From Bacteroidota bacterium (lineage in GTDB: Bacteria; Bacteroidota; Bacteroidia; AKYH767-A; OLB10): 64,000 nt of DNA. The translations under genes and the position numbers were made by a program. Shown here piece by piece: positions 48,185-58,085 of the stretch (positions within the stretch are counted from its first letter, which is position 1; the number at the start of each line of letters is the position of its first letter). Under the pieces are notes generated by a model. It made no database searches. It worked only from the letters and a program-made list of their open reading frames with translations, and was not told the DNA's origin. The stretch covers positions 1,116,001-1,180,000 of the forward strand of contig CP064983.1 of the NCBI GenBank assembly GCA_016699635.1, written 5' to 3'.

Positions 48185-49684
48185 ATGGATTATAGATTTA
48201 AAAGCATGCTTGCGGCATGCTTTTTTTTAACCGCAACAGCTTTTGCACAAAACAAAAATGATGCATTGCGCTACAGTATGCAACAAACTTTTGGCACCAC
48301 TGCCCGCGCTTTGAGTATGGGTGGAGCCTTTGGTGCTTTAGGTGCCGACTTTTCTAGCCTTTCAATAAATCCGGCCGGTATTGCCGTTTATCGCAGAAGC
48401 GAGTTTACTTTCAGTCCTGTTTTGCAATTTGGAAACAGCGATGCCACCTATTTAGGTACACTAACATCAGACAATAAAGTAAATTTAGGTGTAGGCAATC
48501 TGGGCTTTGTGCTGGCCTTTCCACGCGAGAAAAAAACTTCAGGCTGGATGGGAACATCTTTAGGATTCGGCTACAACCGTATCAACTCATTCAGCGACAG
48601 ATTTGCTTTTGAAGGAATAAATAAAAATAATTCTATTAATGATTATTTTGCTGAAATCAGTAATGGCATCAGCAAAGCAAATTTATCCGGTGAAGATATG
48701 TATCAGTATGATGCAGGTTTGGCATATAACAGTTATCTGACAAATCCTGTTGCAGACAGCAGTTTGATAGATCAGTATCAGGGTGCGCTCTATAATGGCG
48801 ATTTAAAACAAAAAGGTCTCATCACACGCACGGGTTCGCAAGGCGAAATTAATATTTCTTTTGCTGCTAACTACGAAAATCAGGTTTATCTTGGTGCTAC
48901 TGTCGGTATTCCTTATTTCAGATATTCTTCAACGGAAGTATATGAGGAGTATGCCTTGCAAAACACAACTAAAGATAGTCTGAGCGGTAAAACTTTCAAA
49001 AATTCAAAATACACACAAAAGCTTTCAACGCAAGGCAATGGCGTAAACCTGAAATTAGGTGTCATTTTTAAACCTACAGATATGGTTCGTTTAGGATTGG
49101 CCATTCACACACCAACCTATTATGAAATGAACGATCAGTATTCTTCAAAAATTTATGCAAACTTTTCTGAAGGATATTTAGAAAACAAATCACCCGATGG
49201 CAGATTTTCTTACAACCTGACCACACCTTTTAAAGTTATTACAAGTGTAGGCTTGGTATTTCTTGATCATGGACTGATTAGTGCCGACTATGAATACTTA
49301 GATTATTCTACAGCACGACTCAACTCCAATGAGTACAGTTTTTCTGACGAAAACAGAGATATAAAAGCAAGTCTCAAAAATGGTCAGATTTTAAAAATAG
49401 GTGCTGAATACCGATATAAAATTTTCAGTTTCAGGGCCGGAACTGTAATGCAATCAAGCCCCTATGAAGGTGGAATAACTTACAAAGAAGGTAACCGTAG
49501 TGCAGTGAGCTACACCGGTGGCTTAGGAATTAAAGGTGGAAACTTTTTTCTTGATTTAGGTTATGCCTATACTAAAACAAGCGGGAATTATGCACCTTAC
49601 ACCTTAGCAGATGGCAGTGCGCCATCAGCATCAATTAATACCAAAATCAATCGTTTTATGATGACTTTTGGTGCGAAGTTTTAA
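48185..49684 (+). CDS. OmpP1/FadL-family outer-membrane protein
   Basis: A 499-residue outer-membrane transport protein. The signal peptide is residues 1-20 (ending TATAFAQ). The conserved start of the mature part, ARALSMGGAFGALGADFSSLSINPAGIAVY, is the FadL/PorV-like NPA signature. The rest is a beta-barrel, with the final strand RFMMTFGAKF ending in Phe. Members move hydrophobic substrates across the outer membrane; a substrate cannot be assigned. It follows the repeat lipoprotein by 28 bases and may share its transcript. Confidence 0.82.
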   Translation: MDYRFKSMLAACFFLTATAFAQNKNDALRYSMQQTFGTTARALSMGGAFGALGADFSSLSINPAGIAVYRRSEFTFSPVLQFGNSDATYLGTLTSDNKVNLGVGNLGFVLAFPREKKTSGWMGTSLGFGYNRINSFSDRFAFEGINKNNSINDYFAEISNGISKANLSGEDMYQYDAGLAYNSYLTNPVADSSLIDQYQGALYNGDLKQKGLITRTGSQGEINISFAANYENQVYLGATVGIPYFRYSSTEVYEEYALQNTTKDSLSGKTFKNSKYTQKLSTQGNGVNLKLGVIFKPTDMVRLGLAIHTPTYYEMNDQYSSKIYANFSEGYLENKSPDGRFSYNLTTPFKVITSVGLVFLDHGLISADYEYLDYSTARLNSNEYSFSDENRDIKASLKNGQILKIGAEYRYKIFSFRAGTVMQSSPYEGGITYKEGNRSAVSYTGGLGIKGGNFFLDLGYAYTKTSGNYAPYTLADGSAPSASINTKINRFMMTFGAKF

Positions 49685-49691
49685 AAGATGA

Positions 49692-50258
49692 TTATTTTTT
49701 GTTCAGTCCTTCTATAACACTTTGTGTAATATCGAGCGAATCGTTGGCTAATAAAATTCCATTGCCGCGCTGATAGCCGAAAACAAACTTAAAATTAGTT
49801 TGCTTATTCATGTCTTTAAGATAACCAACTAAATGTTTGTGCAAACTATCCTGCATGACAGCTTCTTCTTCAGTCAACATATCAAGTAAATGGTTTTTAT
49901 ATTCAACCAACTGTTGTTGTTTGTGTCCTAATCTTTCTTCTTCGGCACCGCGCTGCTGATCTGTCATGCTGGCACCACGTTTCTGGTAATTTACTATTTC
50001 GCCTTCCAATTCTTTGCCTTTGTTTTTCAGAACTACATCAATGCTGTCTTGTTTCTTTTTAAGCGACTCACGAAGACTAATATAATAGTCGTAGTCTCTG
50101 AGTAATGTATCAACATTTACAAAAACAATATTGCCATCATTCATGGCAGTGGCAACGCCTGCAGGAGCACAATTGCTTGTACAGCTGTTTACTTTGTAAA
50201 ATAAATAAGCTACTGCCAGAGTAAGCAGTACACAGTAAATTAAAAGTCCGTTTTTCAT
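49692..50258 (-). CDS. OmpH/Skp-like periplasmic chaperone
   Basis: An OmpH-family protein of 188 residues with one N-terminal membrane helix (GLLIYCVLLTLAVAYLFYKV) that may be an uncleaved anchor. A short beta-segment IVFVNVDTLLRDYDYYISLR, as in Skp, is followed by long charged coiled-coil helices (residues about 70-150) and a C-terminal GNGILLANDSLDITQSVIEGL that matches the Skp/OmpH end. Skp-like proteins hold unfolded outer-membrane proteins in the periplasm. The ATG at 50258 is preferred to the TTG/ATG seven codons upstream. It is convergent with the barrel gene and separated from it by 7 bases. Confidence 0.85.
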   Translation of the reverse strand: MKNGLLIYCVLLTLAVAYLFYKVNSCTSNCAPAGVATAMNDGNIVFVNVDTLLRDYDYYISLRESLKKKQDSIDVVLKNKGKELEGEIVNYQKRGASMTDQQRGAEEERLGHKQQQLVEYKNHLLDMLTEEEAVMQDSLHKHLVGYLKDMNKQTNFKFVFGYQRGNGILLANDSLDITQSVIEGLNKK

Positions 50259-50405
50259 TTTATTACGATAAAGATTCAAATAGCGTGCAAAGCTATCAAA
50301 TTTGGTTTAATGACATTATCCTTTTCAGAGATATACAAAAAAGCTGTTTCAAATCTTTTTTGCTGCATTCATACAATCAAAATACTTTTTCTATTTTCGT
50401 GAAGT

Positions 50406-51333
50406 ATGCAAATCATTGACCCGGTCGAAAGACACCTGCTGGAGCAGGAGTTAAACAATGGCCGTTTTATCCGCGATGCCAACAATGGGCAGAACAAGTT
50501 GTATGTGGTTACAGCTCATGACTCGCCTAATGTACTGCAAGAAATTGGCCGTGTGCGTGAGCTTACATTCAGAGCTGCCGGTGGTGGCACAGGAAAAGCA
50601 CTTGATTTAGATGAGTTTGATCTTATTGAAAATTGCTACAAGCAACTTATAGTTTGGAATCCTGCCGATAAAGAAATTGTTGGTGGCTATCGTTTCATAC
50701 GCTGTGCCGATGCTGCCACTGACCCGCACAGTCAATACAAGTTAGCCACAACAGAACTGTTTCATTTCACCGAAAAATTTATCAAAGACTATTTTCCGCA
50801 TACCATTGAATTAGGTCGCTCGTTTGTACAACCACAATATCAACCTTCGGCAGAGAATCGTAAAGGTTTTTTCTCTCGACAATTTATGGGATGGGTTAGG
50901 TGCTATTGCCATTGATGATCCAGACATGAAATATTTTTTTGGAAAGGTAACCATGTATTTGCGTTTTAACCGCATTGCCAGAGATTTGATTCTTGCTTTT
51001 ATGCAACACTATTTTCCTGATAAAGATAAAATGGTTTATCCACACCACCCATTACCGGCAGAAAATGATGTACATGATTTTGTAGCAAGCCTGAAAAATC
51101 TTCCTTACAAAGAAGGTCACCATAATTTGAATAAAAAAGTGCGCGAACTTGGAGAAAATATTCCTCCACTGTTTAACAGCTACATGAATCTTTCAGCAAC
51201 AATGAAAACTCTTGGCACTGCTTTAAATCATGAATTTGGCGATGTGGAAGAAACCGGTATTTTAATTTCTATTGATGATATTTACGAAAGCAAAAAAGCC
51301 AGACATGTAAACACCTATCATCCGGCACATTAA
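50406..51333 (+). CDS. GlsB/OlsB-like N-acyltransferase (frameshifted at 50867-50872)
   Basis: A GNAT-type acyltransferase of about 308-310 residues, in the family of OlsB and of Bacteroides GlsB, which makes the monoacylated glycine lipid precursor. Motifs are IGRVRELTFRAAGGGTGKALDLDEFD, KEIVGGYRFI, TIELGRSFVQPQYQPS, LDNLWDGLGAIAIDDP and YFFGKVTMYLRFNRIARDLI. The T6 run at 50867-50872 shifts the frame; five T, or eight, rejoins the conserved LDNLWDG block. Only the N-acyltransferase half is here: no GlsA-like O-acyltransferase is adjacent. Substrate (glycine or ornithine) is inferred. Confidence 0.8.
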
Positions 51334-52301
51334 AACTGAACCTTGCCGCTGCCGTTAAAAAGTGTAGTAGTTGTAAACTGTAATCGGAATGGTGCATCGC
51401 AGAAATCGAATGTGTTTAATGCTTTTAATTTTACCGTACCGCTTACTGCCTGATAAGTTCCTGATGCATTACTGAATTCCACACAAACTTCACCGGGTGC
51501 AAGTGCTCCACTTCCACTTGCAGGACAATGTGCCGGATTTATAATATAGTTTCCTGTTGGTGGATTGTTGCCATAAAACGTAGCACGCAATTGCGAAGTT
51601 CCGTTAAGCCCCGTTCCTGTAATACTTCTTGTGTTAGGGTAAAGATTAGCACTGCCATAGGAATACAGAAAATAATTACTATCTAATGTGTTTGCAAATG
51701 TGTTGGACGATGGGTTGCACTGATTAAAACTTACCACAACACTGTCGGGCTTGCTATAGCAATGATCTTTGTGCGCATAAACAGTATAAACACCTTCATT
51801 GCCCGGAATGGCATTGGTGATGATTGGATTGGGCTGTGTAGAAGTAAATCCTGCCGGCCCTGTCCATATATATTCAACAGAATCGGTAATAGAGTGTGCA
51901 AACAGATGAATGGTGTCGTTGGTTTGAATAGTTGTAATGTAATTGGCAAGCACATCTTCCGGACGATCGCAAATTACAGTAACATAAAAAGAGTCAACAT
52001 TACTCTTGCAAAGTCCATTAATGTCTGCACTTGCATAGTAATACCCCTCGCTTAATGATGATGATTCGGAAATTACAGGATTATAGGTGTTGGCAATAAA
52101 ACCATTTGGGCCTGTCCATGAATAGGTGGCCCCGGTAAACAAAGTTGCCATTAAGCCAATGCTGTCACCGGCAACTACTGTAGTATCGCCACTGATGTGC
52201 ATTTCCATTGCAGGGCATGGTGGATTATCGGAACTTTTATCGTTATGACATGAGGTCAGAACGACAAGAGCGAAAATCAAGATATAAAAAGAATTTCTCA
52301 T
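51330..52301 (-). CDS. Hypothetical lipoprotein with Ig-like/PKD-like domains
   Basis: A 323-residue lipoprotein (lipobox LTSC, Cys18). Two immunoglobulin-like repeats occupy about residues 40-210, each with the phrase SWTGPNGFIANTYNPVIS or IWTGPAGFTSTQPNPIIT, typical of extracellular Ig-like modules of Bacteroidota. The C-terminal part contains FCDAPFRLQFTTTTLFNGSG, a small beta-domain with cysteines. It lies convergent to the acyltransferase gene, with the two stop codons overlapping by four bases. It is probably surface-exposed, with unknown ligand. Confidence 0.72.
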   Translation of the reverse strand: MRNSFYILIFALVVLTSCHNDKSSDNPPCPAMEMHISGDTTVVAGDSIGLMATLFTGATYSWTGPNGFIANTYNPVISESSSLSEGYYYASADINGLCKSNVDSFYVTVICDRPEDVLANYITTIQTNDTIHLFAHSITDSVEYIWTGPAGFTSTQPNPIITNAIPGNEGVYTVYAHKDHCYSKPDSVVVSFNQCNPSSNTFANTLDSNYFLYSYGSANLYPNTRSITGTGLNGTSQLRATFYGNNPPTGNYIINPAHCPASGSGALAPGEVCVEFSNASGTYQAVSGTVKLKALNTFDFCDAPFRLQFTTTTLFNGSGKVQF

Positions 52302-52350
52302 TGTAAAAAGCGGATACGAAACTACATGATTCCGGTTGAAGATTAAAATT

Positions 52351-52358
52351 TACTTTTG
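52351..52358 (+). promoter_or_regulatory. engB -7 promoter box (TACTTTTG)
   Basis: TACTTTTG fits TAnnTTTG and lies 14 bases before the ATG at 52373, giving a leader of about ten bases. It favours that ATG over an in-frame TTG at 52361. Confidence 0.6.
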
Positions 52359-52372
52359 CATTGATTAAAATT

Positions 52373-52984
52373 ATGGAAATAAGTTCAGCAGAATTTGTTC
52401 AAAGCAATACAGATGTAAAAAAGTGCCCGGAACCCAATAAACCGGAGTATGCATTTATTGGCAGAAGTAATGTGGGCAAATCATCACTCATCAACATGCT
52501 TTGTAATAAGAAAGGTCTGGCAAAAACATCTTCTACTCCCGGTAAAACACAACTGATTAATCATTTTATCATCAATGGGCAATGGTTTTTGGTTGACTTA
52601 CCCGGCTATGGATTTGCAAAAACTGCTCGTACAGAGCGCGAAAAATGGGATGGTATGATTCGCAATTACATGATTTATCGTAAAAACCTGATGTCTGTTT
52701 TTGTGTTAATTGACATCAGAATTTCGCCACAACAAAAAGATCTTGACTTTATAAACTGGCTTGGTGAAAAGTCTATTCCATTTAGTTTGGTTTTTACCAA
52801 AGCAGATAAACAAACACGTGCCAAAAACGATTTTTCTGTAAAGCAGTTTTGCGAACAGTTATATAAAACCTGGGCAACACTACCTCCATATTTTGTCACT
52901 TCTGCCGATACAAAAAGTGGCCGTCAGGAGGTGTTGGATTATATTGATAGCATTAATCAGGGGTTTAAACAGAGTGGTAGATAA
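52373..52984 (+). CDS. engB: Ribosome biogenesis GTPase EngB/YsxC
   Basis: EngB, 203 residues, a GTPase needed for 50S subunit assembly. G1 is GRSNVGKSS (30-38), G2 TPGKTQ (55-60), G3 DLPGYG (75-80) and G4 TKAD (142-145). G5 is TSADTKSG near the C-terminus, so all GTPase motifs are intact. The AFIGRSNVGKSSLIN and STPGKTQLINHF segments are diagnostic. The gene is monocistronic with its own promoter at 52351-52358. Confidence 0.94.
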   Translation: MEISSAEFVQSNTDVKKCPEPNKPEYAFIGRSNVGKSSLINMLCNKKGLAKTSSTPGKTQLINHFIINGQWFLVDLPGYGFAKTARTEREKWDGMIRNYMIYRKNLMSVFVLIDIRISPQQKDLDFINWLGEKSIPFSLVFTKADKQTRAKNDFSVKQFCEQLYKTWATLPPYFVTSADTKSGRQEVLDYIDSINQGFKQSGR

Positions 52985-52998
52985 TAAGAACTAAAAAG

Positions 52999-53379
52999 CT
53001 ACTTACCTCCATCTTGTTTATTGGAATTTTCTGATGCATTGGCAACCGGCAATAGTTTAAAATAAGTTGCTTTAAAACGGTTGTTTACCACTTCTCCCTG
53101 AACTTCGGCTTTGCGTACAGCAACACAAAATCCATTGTCATCATGCGGATGACCGAATTCAGAAATTGAAACACCATCAACATAATATGCAGTGCCATTA
53201 ATGCGCACTGCTAAATCGCAATTATCTCCGGGCAGTTTAAAATTACATTCTCCGCAAGAAGTTTCAACTGTAATCAACTCTTTAGCTGCATCGGGTTTTG
53301 AAGCTAATTTAGAGGCTACCTGCGCCATAGTAAAATTTGATAGTACATAAAAAAGTACTGAAAGGAATAATGATTTCAT
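52999..53379 (-). CDS. DUF6370-like secreted Cys-motif protein
   Basis: A 126-residue exported protein. The signal peptide covers residues 1-20 (ending FTMAQ). The core has SCGECNFKLPGDNCDLAVRI, with Cys-x2-Cys and a further Cys, then TAYYVDGVSISEFGHPHDDN, GFCVAVRKAEVQGEVVNNRF. This layout matches the DUF6370 proteins of Bacteroidota, assignment by memory of the pattern. The conserved cysteines and histidines suggest metal binding outside the cytoplasm. Stand-alone, convergent with engB. Confidence 0.72.
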   Translation of the reverse strand: MKSLFLSVLFYVLSNFTMAQVASKLASKPDAAKELITVETSCGECNFKLPGDNCDLAVRINGTAYYVDGVSISEFGHPHDDNGFCVAVRKAEVQGEVVNNRFKATYFKLLPVANASENSNKQDGGK

Positions 53380-53539
53380 TGTAATGATTTTTACTATTAA
53401 TCTTCAAAGTTACGAATAACAAATGTCATCATGAAAATAAAAACAGATATTTTAAAATCGCTTTAAAAAAGGCATTTCAGGTCATTTTCTTTCCAAAAAA
53501 TGTCAACTTTCCCTCATCCTCCACTATAGCAGAACTTCT

Positions 53540-53547
53540 TACCTTTG
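53540..53547 (+). promoter_or_regulatory. ileS -7 promoter box (TACCTTTG)
   Basis: TACCTTTG is a perfect TAnnTTTG match located 22 bases before the ileS ATG at 53570. It likely drives ileS and the following DksA-like gene. Confidence 0.63.
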
Positions 53548-53569
53548 CACTCTTTGAAAAAACAGTGTA

Positions 53570-56500
53570 ATGAGTCATAAACCATATCCTGAATTCAAGC
53601 AGTTGGATTTGGCAGCAATTGCCAATGACGTTCTATTGAAATGGGATAACGAGCAAACTTTTGATGCCAGCATCACCTCACGCCAGGGCGCTAAGGCTTA
53701 TAATTTTTATGAAGGGCCGCCAAGTGCCAACGGCTTGCCCGGCATTCACCACGTTATGGCACGTGCCATTAAAGATATTTTTTGCCGTTTTAAAACGTTG
53801 CAGGGCTATCAGGTAAAGCGCAAAGGTGGATGGGATACTCATGGACTGCCTATTGAACTTAGTGTAGAAAAAACTTTAGGTATTACCAAAGAAGATATAG
53901 GTAAAAAAATATCTGTTGAAGATTACAACAAAGCCTGCCGCAAAGAGGTGATGAAGTATAAAGAAGTGTGGGATGACCTGACACGTAAAATGGGCTATTG
54001 GGTAGATCTGAAAAACCCTTACATCACATTTGAAAATGGCTACATTGAAACTTGCTGGTACTTGCTGAAAGAGCTTTATAAAAAAGATTTGTTGTATAAA
54101 GGCTACACCATTCAGCCTTATTCTCCGGCAGCAGGAACAGGTCTCAGCTCGCATGAATTGAACCAACCGGGCACTTATAAAATAGTGAAAGATACCACTG
54201 TGGTGGCTCAGTTCAGAATAAAAAAGAAACACTGCCACAGTCTTTACAAAAGATTTGCAGAATATAAATTGTGACTTTTATTTTCTTGCATGGACTACAA
54301 CACCCTGGACATTACCTTCAAACAGCGCATTGGCAGTAGGTGAAAAAATCGGTTATGTGTGGGTGAAGACGTTTAATCAATACACCAACGAACCTATTGT
54401 TGTTGTGCTTGCCAAAGATTTGTTCGCAAAATATTTTAGTGAAAAAAATGCAGCACTTAGTCTTGAAGATTTTAAACCCGGTGACAAACAAATTCCTTTT
54501 AAAGTAATTGCAGAATGTAAAGGTTCCACACTGACAGGAATTGCTTATGAGCAATTGTTACCCTATGTAAAACCTGACGGAAAAGCTTTTGTTGCTGTTG
54601 CAGGAGATTTTGTTAGCACAGAAGATGGAACTGGCATTGTTCACATAGCGCCAACCTTTGGTGCAGACGATTTTCGTACTGCAAAACAACAAGGCATCAG
54701 TGCAATTTTAGTTACTGACGAAGGTGGAAATCCTTCACCATTAGTTGATAAGAGAGGCCGTTTTGTGAAAGAAGTTACTGACTTTGCAGGAGAGTATGTA
54801 AAAGAAGAATATCTCACTACGAATGAAAAAGAAGCCGAGCGTCAGAAACAAGGAAGAGATAAATATTTGTCAGTTGATGAACGCATTGCCATCAAATTAA
54901 AGCAGGAAAACAAAGCATTTAAAGTAGAAAAGTACGAGCATAATTATCCGCATTGCTGGCGGACAGACAAGCCTGTTTTATACTATCCTTTAGACAGTTG
55001 GTTTATCCGTACAACAGCCTGCAAAGACAAAATGATTGCCCTCAACAAAACAATCAACTGGAAACCGGAGTCAACAGGTATAGGTCGTTTTGGCAACTGG
55101 CTTGAAAACTTAGTTGACTGGAATCTGTCGCGCTCACGTTATTGGGGAATTCCTCTTCCTATATGGCGAAGTGAAGATGAAAAAGAAGAAAAATGTATAG
55201 GCTCTATTATTGAGCTTCGTACAGAAATTGAAAAAGCTGTAGCAGCAGGTTTTATGGATGCACATCATCTGGAACATGTAGATGCTTCTAAATCTGACTT
55301 TGATCTTCACAGACCTTATGTGGACAACATTATTCTGATTTCAGATACAGGTAAAAAAATGTATCGTGAAACTGATTTGATTGATGTGTGGTTTGACAGT
55401 GGTGCTATGCCCTATGCACAATGGCAATTAGATCAGGAAAAATTAAGTAAAGGCCTACCAATGCCTTTCAACGAAGGGTTTAACACAGGCTATCCGGCAG
55501 ACTTTATTGCAGAGGGCGTTGACCAAACTCGTGGTTGGTTTTTTACCTTACATGCCATTGCAGTAATGCTGTTTGATTCAGTAGCTTTTAAAAATGTTGT
55601 GTCAAACGGATTGGTGCTTGATAAAAACGGAAATAAAATGAGTAAACGCTTAGGCAATGCTGTTGATCCGTTTGAGACTATTGGCAAGTATGGCCCCGAT
55701 GCTACACGTTGGTACATGATAAGCAATGCACAGCCCTGGGACAATCTTAAATTTAACGTAGATGGCATTGCCGAAGTGCAACGAAAATTTTTCGGAACAC
55801 TATACAATACTTATTCGTTTTTTGCACTATATGCCAATATTGATGGTTTTGTTCCTGATGAAAAAAATAAAGTACCCGTGCAGGACAGATCTGAATTGGA
55901 TCGCTGGATATTATCAAAGCTCAACAATTTAGTGCAGCGTGTCACGGATAGTCTGAACGATTATGAGCCCACATTTGCAGCCCGTCAGATCGAAGAATTT
56001 GTTGATGAGCATCTCAGCAACTGGTATGTACGTCTTTCACGAAGACGTTTTTGGCGCAGCGAAATGAATACCGACAAACAATCTGCTTATGAAACGCTGT
56101 TTGAATGTTTAATGGTTACAGCACAGTTGATGAGCCCGGTAGCGCCTTTCTTCTCCGACTGGCTTTACAGAAATCTTACCGATAGCATGCGTAGCAATGC
56201 CATTGCAGCTAAAACACCATTGCAATATACCTCTGTACACCTTACCTATCTGACCAAGGCAGAAACTAAAATGATTGATACTGCCTTAGAGGAAAGAATG
56301 GATTTTGCACAACGTATTTCAAGTATGGTACTGGCATTACGTAAGAAAGTAAACATCAGAGTGCGACAGCCCTTGCAAAAAATACTCATTCCTGTGGACA
56401 GCCCAAAGCAACAAATGGCTATTGAACAGGTGGAAAAACTGATACTTACTGAGGTAAATGTGAAAGAAATGGAGTTTGTTACCGATGCCTCAGGATTGTT

Positions 56501-57032
56501 GGTAAAGAAAATTAAAGCCAACTTTAAAGTGCTGGGCAAGAAGCTGGGGGCACTCATGAAAGATGCTGCTGCTGCCATAGCACAAATGACTCAGGATGAC
56601 ATACGTAACTTAGAAAGTAAAGGCACATTTGACCTCAGAATCAACCAAAATATAGTTGCAATATCGGTCGAAGATGTAGAAATCAGCTCAGAAGATATTC
56701 CCGGCTGGCAGGTCAATAGTAATGGGGGTTTAACGGTTGCATTAGACATCAGTATATCGCCCCAACTTCGTGACGAAGGCATTGCCCGTGAACTGATTAA
56801 CAGAGTGCAAAACCTGCGTAAAGACAAGGGATTTGAGGTAACGGATAAAATACTGGTTAAACTTAAAAATCAGCCATCTATAATCACTGCAATCGAAAGT
56901 AATTTAGACTATATTTGCGCGGAAATTTTAGCCTCCTCATTTACATGGGTAGAAACATTAGCTACACCGGTAGCCGATGAAATAGAGGTTGAAGAAGGAG
57001 TTAAAACATTAATTGAAATAGAAAGGATTTAA
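53570..57032 (+). CDS. ileS: Isoleucyl-tRNA synthetase (frameshifted at 54220-54225)
   Basis: Class I IleRS of about 1153 residues that charges tRNA-Ile and edits valine. The HIGH motif is replaced by GIHH in YEGPPSANGLPGIHHVMARA (residues 47-66), usual in this phylum. The editing domain begins FLAWTTTPWTLPSNSALAVG, the KMSKS loop is NKMSKRLGN, and the anticodon domain has ELDRWILSKLNNLVQR. A C-terminal domain of eukaryote/mupirocin-resistant-type length follows. The A6 run at 54220-54225 breaks the frame; with five A it reads IKRNTATVFTKDLQNINCDF and continues. As a housekeeping gene its break is almost certainly a sequence error. It lies 2 bases before the DksA-like gene. Confidence 0.95.
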
Positions 57033-57034
57033 AA

Positions 57035-58014
57035 ATGGCAAGTAAAGCGAAGAAAAAGCCTGTAGCAAAGAAAGCTGCACCAAAAAAGGCTGCAGCAAAA
57101 AAAGCTACACCAAAAAATAAAAAAACAGCTGTTAAAAAAGTTGTTAAAGTGGTAAAAAAGGCTGCTGTTAAAAGTAAGCCTGTAGCAAAAAAAGTAGTTG
57201 CTAAAAAAGCAGTAGCAAAAGGTAAACCTGCTAAATCAAAGACTGTAACTAAGAAGGCTGTTGCAAAAAGCAAAGTAATTAAAAGCAAAGCAGTTGCAAA
57301 AAAAGTAGCAAAGGCAAAACCTGTTGCTAAAGCAAAGGTTGTTAAACCTGCAATGGTTGTTAAGCCAAAACCAATTAAAATTATAAAGCCTGGTGTAACT
57401 GCAAAATCACAAAAAGAGGATAAAAGCAAATCGGCAACATCTATGATTAAACACGTAGAGAAGCCAAGAGAAAGTTCACGCAGACGCAGCAACCCTCCAA
57501 TTGTTAAACCGGCTGCTCCTCCGCGTACTACGCCATTACGTGAAGACCCTGTTCTTCCAGATGCACCTGTTGCTTCTATTCTTAAAAAACCGGTTGCAAT
57601 GCTTGACAACAGACCTACAAAGTTGGAAAACAGCCCGGATAAAACACGCCACAGTGATGCAGAATTAAACGAGTTTCGCGAGTTGATTATTCAAAAATTG
57701 ACTGATGCAAAAGTTGAGTTAAACAACCTGCAGGCATTTCTTAACAACAGCAATGAACATGGTACTGACGACACTGCTTCATCATTTAAGATGCTTGAAG
57801 ATGGCAGCGACACTTTAGCAAAAGAAGAAGCCGGACAACTTGCTGCGCGTCAACGTAAGTTTATTGAGCAACTTGAAAATGCATTGGTACGTATCGAAAA
57901 ACAAAACGTATACTTTGTCGTGTAACCGGCAAGTTGATTCCAAAAGAAAGACTTCGTGCTGTGCCACACACTACACAAAGCATTGAAGCCAAGGTACAAC
58001 AGTATCGCGATTAA
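57035..58014 (+). CDS. DksA/TraR-like protein with Lys/Ala-rich histone H1-like N-terminus (frameshifted at about 57897-57912)
   Basis: Protein of about 326 residues in two parts. Residues 1-190 are a low-complexity basic region with AAKKA, VAKK and KAKPVAK repeats, like bacterial histone H1-like proteins and eukaryotic H1 tails. The C-terminal part (about 205-326) is a DksA/TraR-type coiled coil (AELNEFRELIIQKLTDAKVE, ARQRKFIEQLENALVRIE) followed by the zinc-finger-like segment CRVTGKLIPKERLRAVPHTT. The last part is in another frame: removing one A at 57897-57901 and restoring GG near 57912 gives ENKTYGLCRVTGKLIP. Only one Cys of the C4 finger remains. It is 2 bases after ileS and before lspA, a conserved order in Bacteroidota. 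Confidence 0.8.
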
Positions 58015-58035
58015 TATTTATTTATGACACAATAC

Positions 58036-58064
58036 GAGGATTGTCAACATTTTTGGCAATCCTC
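58036..58064 (+). terminator. Terminator-like hairpin between the DksA-like gene and lspA
   Basis: GAGGATTG and CAATCCTC form an eight-base-pair stem with a 13-base loop, followed by ATTTTATAT, a weak U-tract. It lies 22 bases after the DksA-like stop and just before the lspA start, so it may attenuate rather than fully stop transcription. Confidence 0.55.
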
Positions 58065-58085
58065 ATTTTATATCAATCCATACAA

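Noticed and set aside
53570..57032. Programmed frameshift in ileS
   Set aside because: No slippery heptamer with downstream pseudoknot is evident, ileS is not known to be frameshift-regulated, and eleven other genes show comparable breaks, which points to sequence error.
57001..57609. A 202-codon minus-strand frame opposite the Lys-rich gene
   Set aside because: It is the antisense shadow of a low-complexity AAG/GCA-rich coding region, giving a Phe/Leu/Ala-rich pseudo-protein.
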